Shown here: positions 60,497 through 64,000 of the stretch, piece by piece
Layout: each line of letters starts with the position of its first letter
Numbering within the stretch: position 1 is the first letter of the stretch
Translations under genes and position numbers: made by a program
Source of the DNA: Kribbella kalugense
GTDB taxonomy: Bacteria > Actinomycetota > Actinomycetes > Propionibacteriales > Kribbellaceae
Direction of reading: 5' to 3'
Assembly (NCBI RefSeq): GCF_004365875.1
Contig: NZ_SODF01000002.1
Span: 558,001 to 622,000, forward strand
DNA length: 64,000 bases
The notes under the pieces: generated by a model
The model's database searches: none
What the model was told of the DNA's origin: nothing
What the model saw: only the letters and a program-made list of their open reading frames with translations

Positions 60497-61255
60497 GTGG
60501 ATGATGCCGAGCTGGACCTGCTGCTGAGGAACGAGCGGTACCCGCGGTCTGGTGGGTACTCGGGGCGGTGGATGGTTGACGGTGGGATGGGGCCTAATCC
60601 TGTCTGGCAGGCGGAGGCGTTGGCCGAGTGCATGCGGCTCGAGCCTGGTATGCGGGTGCTCGACATGGGGTGTGGCACCGCGCTGAGCTCGATCTTCCTG
60701 GCCAAGGAGTTCGGGGTTGAGGTGTGGGCGACCGACCTGTGGGTCAAGCCCGACGAGAACCTGCGCCGCGTGGTCGAGGCGCAGGTTGAAGACCTGATTC
60801 ACCCGATCCACGCGGAAGCCCATACCCTGCCGTTCGCGGAGGAGTTCTTCGACGCGTTGATCAGCATCGGCGCGTACCACTACTTCGGCACCGACGACCT
60901 CTATCTCGGCTACTACTCGCGGTTCGTGAAGCGCGGCGGTCAGCTTGGCATCAGTCAGCCCGGTCTTGCCGAGGAGTACGAGGCGCTTCCGCCACCGCAT
61001 CTCGCGCCGTACTGGAAGTGGGACTTCTGCGCCTGGCACAGCCCTGACTGGTGGCGGCGGCACTGGGAGAAGACCGGCCTGGTTACCGTCGAGGTCGCGG
61101 ACCGGCTGCCCGACGGGTGGCGAGACTGGCTGCAGTGGAACGAAGCATGCGACCAGGACAGCGGTACGCCGGGACGCGAAGAAGCCCAGATGCTCCAAGC
61201 CGACGCCGGCCAAACCCTCGGCCTCACCCGACTCACCGCCCACCGCAACCCCTGA
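60497..61255 (+). CDS. SAM-dependent methyltransferase
   Basis: 252 residues from a GTG at 60497 (GTG 60464 also possible). Class I methyltransferase: motif I VLDMGCGTALSSIFLAKEFG, with the acidic end of beta2 in VWATDLWVKP. Post-motif II is PFAEEFFDALISIGAYHYFG, and the later part is FVKRGGQLGISQPGL. The target is probably a small molecule, since the fold matches UbiE/cyclopropane-synthase-like enzymes. Its neighbours give no pathway. It starts about 60 nt after the VOC gene. Confidence 0.82.
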   Translation: MDDAELDLLLRNERYPRSGGYSGRWMVDGGMGPNPVWQAEALAECMRLEPGMRVLDMGCGTALSSIFLAKEFGVEVWATDLWVKPDENLRRVVEAQVEDLIHPIHAEAHTLPFAEEFFDALISIGAYHYFGTDDLYLGYYSRFVKRGGQLGISQPGLAEEYEALPPPHLAPYWKWDFCAWHSPDWWRRHWEKTGLVTVEVADRLPDGWRDWLQWNEACDQDSGTPGREEAQMLQADAGQTLGLTRLTAHRNP

Positions 61256-61289
61256 ATCCAAGGGGCTGCGGACGTCCACGCCATCACAC

Positions 61290-61500
61290 TGCAGTGTTTG
61301 GGAGCCCGCCAGGCGAAGCCGTCGTCGCCTGGACCCCAGTTGTGATGGCCTGGCGGTACGTCGGCCTGCAGGACGCGAAGCGGGTCGAGTTCTGGATCGA
61401 GCCTGACCAGAGCCGGCCGGTACGCCGTACCGCCGGGGCGATGGTCGTTGGTCGTCGCGCCGATGACCGACAGCGGGCCGATGCGGTCGGCGCCGCTGGA
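61290..61500 (+). pseudogene. Possible gene remnant between methyltransferase and sigma factor genes
   Basis: This stretch has no bounded gene. One plus-strand frame through 61303-61455 (for example AVVAWTPVVMAWRYVGLQD, then RVEFWIEPDQSRPVRRTA) shows the third-position GC bias of real genes and a protein-like composition, then decays. There is no credible start codon. I do not recognise the source protein. It may also be chance. Confidence 0.25.
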
Positions 61501-61522
61501 GATCGTCGTTACGGCGTAAAAC

Positions 61523-62407
61523 TCAGCGGGTCAGGAAGATCTCCTCGCCCAGGTGGGACAGTTTGGCCGGGTTGCGGACGGAGTACATGCCGGCGATCAG
61601 GCCGTTGTCCACGTGCAGGACGGTGACGGTGTCGATCTCGGCTCCGAAGCGGAGGATGAGGGCGGGTTGGCCGTTGATCTGGGTCACCTCGAGGGAAGCG
61701 TCCGCCAGGCGGGTGATGGCCATGGCCAGGAGACGGCCTACCTTCTCGGCGCCTACGACCGGGCGTGGGAGGGCTTGGACAACGCCGCCGCCGTCGCCCA
61801 GGAAGACCACGTCGGGGGCGAGGATGTCCACCAAGCCTTGTAGGTCGCCGGTGTTCACCGCGCGCTGAAACGCGGCCAGCGCGTTGCGGGTCTGGTCGGA
61901 GGAGACGACGCCGCGGGGGCGGCGGGCTGCCACGTGGGAGCGGGCCCGGTGGGCGATCTGGCGGACCGCGTCCGGCTTCTTGTCGACGGCTTCGGCAATC
62001 TCGTCGTACTCGAGGCCGAAGACCTCGCGGAGGACGAAGACGGCGCGTTCGGTCGGTTTGAGGGTCTCGAGGACCAGCATCATCGCCATCGAGACGCTGT
62101 CCGCGAGTTCGACGTCGTCGGCGACGTCCGGGGCGGTCAGCAGCGGTTCGGGCAGCCACGGTCCGACGTACGACTCCCTGCGGCGGCCGAGGGTGCGAAG
62201 GCGTTGCAGGGCCTGCCGGCTGGCGATCCGGACCAGGTACGCGCGGTGGTCCAGCACCGTGTCGAGGTCGACGCCGACCCAGCGCAGCCAGGTCTCCTGG
62301 AGCACGTCCTCGGCGTCCGCGGCCGAGCCGAGGAGTTCGTAGGCGACGGTGAAGAGGAGGTTGCGATGGGCAACGAAAGACTCGGTGGCTTTGTCGGTAC
62401 CGGTCAT
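61523..62407 (-). CDS. ECF41-type sigma factor with SnoaL-like C-terminus
   Basis: 294 residues from the ATG at 62407. Sigma region 2: LLFTVAYELLGSAADAEDVLQ and ETWLRW. Sigma region 4: LKPTERAVFVLREVFGLEYDE, then AVRQIAHRARSHV. The C-terminal 110 residues are a SnoaL-like domain with FLGDGGG, the DGGG motif of ECF41 factors, in which this domain replaces a separate anti-sigma factor. Known ECF41 loci are next to a carboxymuconolactone decarboxylase-type, oxidoreductase or epimerase gene; here that is the divergent 62572 gene. Its target promoter is probably at 62463-62492. Confidence 0.92.
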   Translation of the reverse strand: MTGTDKATESFVAHRNLLFTVAYELLGSAADAEDVLQETWLRWVGVDLDTVLDHRAYLVRIASRQALQRLRTLGRRRESYVGPWLPEPLLTAPDVADDVELADSVSMAMMLVLETLKPTERAVFVLREVFGLEYDEIAEAVDKKPDAVRQIAHRARSHVAARRPRGVVSSDQTRNALAAFQRAVNTGDLQGLVDILAPDVVFLGDGGGVVQALPRPVVGAEKVGRLLAMAITRLADASLEVTQINGQPALILRFGAEIDTVTVLHVDNGLIAGMYSVRNPAKLSHLGEEIFLTR

Positions 62408-62462
62408 GGCTGGGCTCCTTGTACGCGCGGGTCTCACCACCAGATGCCGGTCACCGGACATC

Positions 62463-62492
62463 TGTGACACCTCGTTCAGTATGGCGCTCGTC
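62463..62492 (+). promoter_or_regulatory. ECF41-like promoter of the CMD-type gene
   Basis: TGTGACA at 62463-62469 resembles the ECF41 -35 TGTCACA, and CGTC at 62489-62492 its -10. The 19-bp spacer is slightly longer than I recall for the group. It lies 80 bp before the 62572 start, in the divergent spacer. Confidence 0.45.
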
Positions 62493-62571
62493 ACGTTCTG
62501 GGACCGTCACGGCAGTGGCGCCGGCGGCATCTCGTGGTCATCCAGTAGATCTCACGAAGAGGACGAAGACG

Positions 62572-63060
62572 ATGGAACCCCGTATCGACATGATGCAGAG
62601 CGAGTTCGGCGCCAAGGTCGCAAAGCGGCTCTTCGCGGTACACGGCCTGCTGCAGCAGACGTCGCTGCCGCACGCGACGCAGGACCTGGTGATGCTTCGG
62701 GCCAGCCAGATCAACGGCTGTGGCCACTGCATCGACATCCACTCGAAAGAGGCCGCAGCCGCGGGCGAGACCACTACTCGCATCAACCTGGTCGCCGGGT
62801 GGAGGCACTCGACGGTGTTCACCGAGGAGGAGCAGGCCGCCCTGGCGCTGACCGAGGAGGCCACCCGCCTGGCGGACGCGTCCGAGGGCGTCTCCGACGA
62901 GACCTGGTCCCGAGCGGCGAAGTACTACGACGAGGACCAGCTCATCGCGCTGGTGACACTGATCGCGATGATCAACGCGACCAACCGGATGGCCGTCACC
63001 CTCAACCAGCTCGGCGGCTCTTACCAGCCCGGTCTGATGGCGGCCGTCGTCAACCAGTAA
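62572..63060 (+). CDS. Carboxymuconolactone decarboxylase/AhpD-like protein
   Basis: 162 residues from the ATG at 62572. CMD fold with the redox CxxC in INGCGHCIDIHSKEA, flanked by a His, as in AhpD-type peroxidases. Helical C-terminus IALVTLIAMINATNRMAVTLNQLGG is typical. Probably a thiol-based antioxidant enzyme. Controlled by the divergent ECF41 factor, by analogy with known loci. The stop overlaps the convergent DinB gene by 11 bp. Confidence 0.9.
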   Translation: MEPRIDMMQSEFGAKVAKRLFAVHGLLQQTSLPHATQDLVMLRASQINGCGHCIDIHSKEAAAAGETTTRINLVAGWRHSTVFTEEEQAALALTEEATRLADASEGVSDETWSRAAKYYDEDQLIALVTLIAMINATNRMAVTLNQLGGSYQPGLMAAVVNQ

Positions 63061-63571
63061 CGCCAGTAGCCGGCAGGTCCCAGATCCGCTCGGACTCCCA
63101 GGCGTACTCCCAGGCCTGGATGTCCGGCGGTTCGATGCCGAGGCCGGTGAGGATGGCGCAGACCTGTTCGCGGTGGTGGTTGGCGTGGTTGATCGCCTGA
63201 GCGATGAAGATGCCGACCCGGGTGCCGCGAGTGTTGTTGTCGACGATGATGACGCGTTCGACGTCGATCGGCTGGGTGAGGAACACCTCCCAGAGCGCGC
63301 CGGCTTCGCTGTTCCAGTGTCCGAGGGACTCCAGGTCGGCCGCCGGCTCGGCGTCCACGAAGTCGAGCGGACGGTCGATGATCCGGCGGAGGTAGCTGCC
63401 GTCGCACCGGACGATGTGATCGAGGGTCGCGAGAATGCCGCCGAACGTCCCGACGCCGGTGATCTCCAGCTGCTCGGCCGTGAGGTTCTGGGCACGGCAG
63501 AACTCGATCAGGCTTCCGGTCGCCCAGTTGTTGTGCCGGATGGGGTCGTACAGCAGGTCGTTGAGTCCCAT
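63050..63571 (-). CDS. DinB family protein
   Basis: 173 residues. Four-helix bundle DinB fold: LYDPIRHNNWATGSLIEFC, then ILATLDHIVRCDGSYL with the first metal His, and INHANHHREQVCAIL with the second His pair. Members bind a divalent metal and include mycothiol-, bacillithiol- or maleylpyruvate-dependent transferases. Substrate unknown. The start ATG at 63571 has GGCTCC only, so the ribosome site is weak. Confidence 0.85.
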   Translation of the reverse strand: MGLNDLLYDPIRHNNWATGSLIEFCRAQNLTAEQLEITGVGTFGGILATLDHIVRCDGSYLRRIIDRPLDFVDAEPAADLESLGHWNSEAGALWEVFLTQPIDVERVIIVDNNTRGTRVGIFIAQAINHANHHREQVCAILTGLGIEPPDIQAWEYAWESERIWDLPATGVTG

Positions 63572-63641
63572 GGAGCCAAGCTAGCCGCGCCGACCCCGCC
63601 CGAGGTACTGGATTTGACCCCGGGCGAGGCGACGGTGCGGG

Positions 63642-64000
63642 TCAGCCGGCCGCGACGTTGACCATCCAGTTGATGCCGAACTTGTCGGCCACCATGCCGA
63701 ACTCGTCGCCCCACATCTGCTTCTCGAGCGGCATCGTCACCTTGCCGCCGTCGGCGGACAGTTTCTCGTAGTACCCGCGGAGCTCGTCTCCGTCGCCGCT
63801 CAGGCTGATCGAGATGTTCTCACCCGGGTTGTACGGCATGCCCTGCGGCGTGTCGGACGCCATCAGGGTGAACCCGCTCGGCGTCTCGAGCTGGGCGTGC
63901 ATCAGCAGGTCGTCGTCCTCCGGGCCGTGGCCCGCGCCGAACTCCTTGAAGGTGTTCGTGGACAGCTCACCGCCGAAGACCCCCTGGTAGAACTCCATCG
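63642..64000 (-). CDS. PhnB-like VOC family protein, cut by window edge
   Basis: At least 119 residues; the 5' end lies beyond the window. PhnB/glyoxalase-type VOC features: MEFYQGVFGGELSTNTFKEF, LMHAQLETPSGFTLMASDTP, ISLSGDGDELRGYYEKLSADG and the final MWGDEFGMVADKFGINWMVN. Relatives begin about 20 residues earlier. Role unknown; often encoded with DinB and ECF sigma genes, as here. Confidence 0.88.
   Translation of the reverse strand, partial: MEFYQGVFGGELSTNTFKEFGAGHGPEDDDLLMHAQLETPSGFTLMASDTPQGMPYNPGENISISLSGDGDELRGYYEKLSADGGKVTMPLEKQMWGDEFGMVADKFGINWMVNVAAG

Noticed and set aside
59150..61279. 709-codon minus-strand frame
   Set aside because: Covers the end of a dehydrogenase, a VOC gene and a methyltransferase that are all clear on the plus strand.

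Overview
The window is a 64 kb stretch of high-GC actinobacterial chromosome. Evidence: strong G/C preference at third codon positions, frequent GTG starts, many near-leaderless genes, a fused mprF-lysS type gene (lysX), an ECF41 sigma factor, and about a dozen one-component regulators. The gene mix is most like Nocardioidaceae/Kribbellaceae (for example Kribbella). That placement is an inference from content, not from a search. I saw no rRNA, tRNA, CRISPR array, insertion sequence, integrase or phage module. Genes are tightly packed, with many 1-4 bp overlaps.

Layout. 1-2.7 kb: secreted 3D-domain protein behind a structured leader, an internally deleted acetyltransferase remnant, a polysaccharide deacetylase lipoprotein and a GNAT. 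2.8-7.0 kb: a STAND-type P-loop ATPase translationally coupled to a two-helix membrane pentapeptide-repeat protein, followed by a small ABM-domain protein. 7.0-9.5 kb: aldehyde dehydrogenase and luciferase-like monooxygenase. 9.8-16.1 kb: a LanM lanthipeptide synthetase, a 70-residue cysteine-free peptide and a large LuxR (LAL) regulator; this is the most unusual module. 16.2-24 kb: ROK repressor, hydrolase/DUF998 pair, lysX, a lipoprotein and a Pro/Thr-rich anchored protein. 24-28 kb: MmyB-like regulator/SDR pair, TetR, and serine deaminase sdaA under a glycine riboswitch.

28-43 kb is largely a scavenging region for proline-type compounds: a secreted TAP-family peptidase, aminopeptidase P, GntR regulator, 5-oxoprolinase pxpABC, and a four-gene 4-hydroxyproline operon (epimerase, DapA-like deaminase, fused alpha/gamma dehydrogenase subunit, FAD subunit). 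A GlxA-type regulator, an HD-domain protein, a UBP zinc finger and an N-terminally truncated GH32 enzyme are interspersed. 43-50 kb: regulators with adjacent transporters and enzymes (XRE-cupin, PRISE-like SDR, LysR with CDF exporter, MarR with MFS exporter, exported glycosidase-like protein, TetR). 50-54.6 kb: a branched-chain 2-oxoacid/pyruvate dehydrogenase E1a-E1b-E2 operon divergent from an Lrp regulator. 54.6-57.5 kb: LacI repressor divergent from a Gfo/Idh/MocA oxidoreductase, then a small kinase. 57.5-64 kb: CorA, a D-2-hydroxyacid dehydrogenase, VOC proteins, a methyltransferase, ECF41 sigma factor with its carboxymuconolactone-decarboxylase-type partner, DinB, and a PhnB-like VOC protein cut by the window edge.

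Several regulator genes have a visible candidate operator next to them (GntR, TetR, LacI, MarR, the XRE/SDR pair, the hydroxyproline operon). Six convergent gene pairs end inside one shared CTAG or CTAA tetranucleotide.
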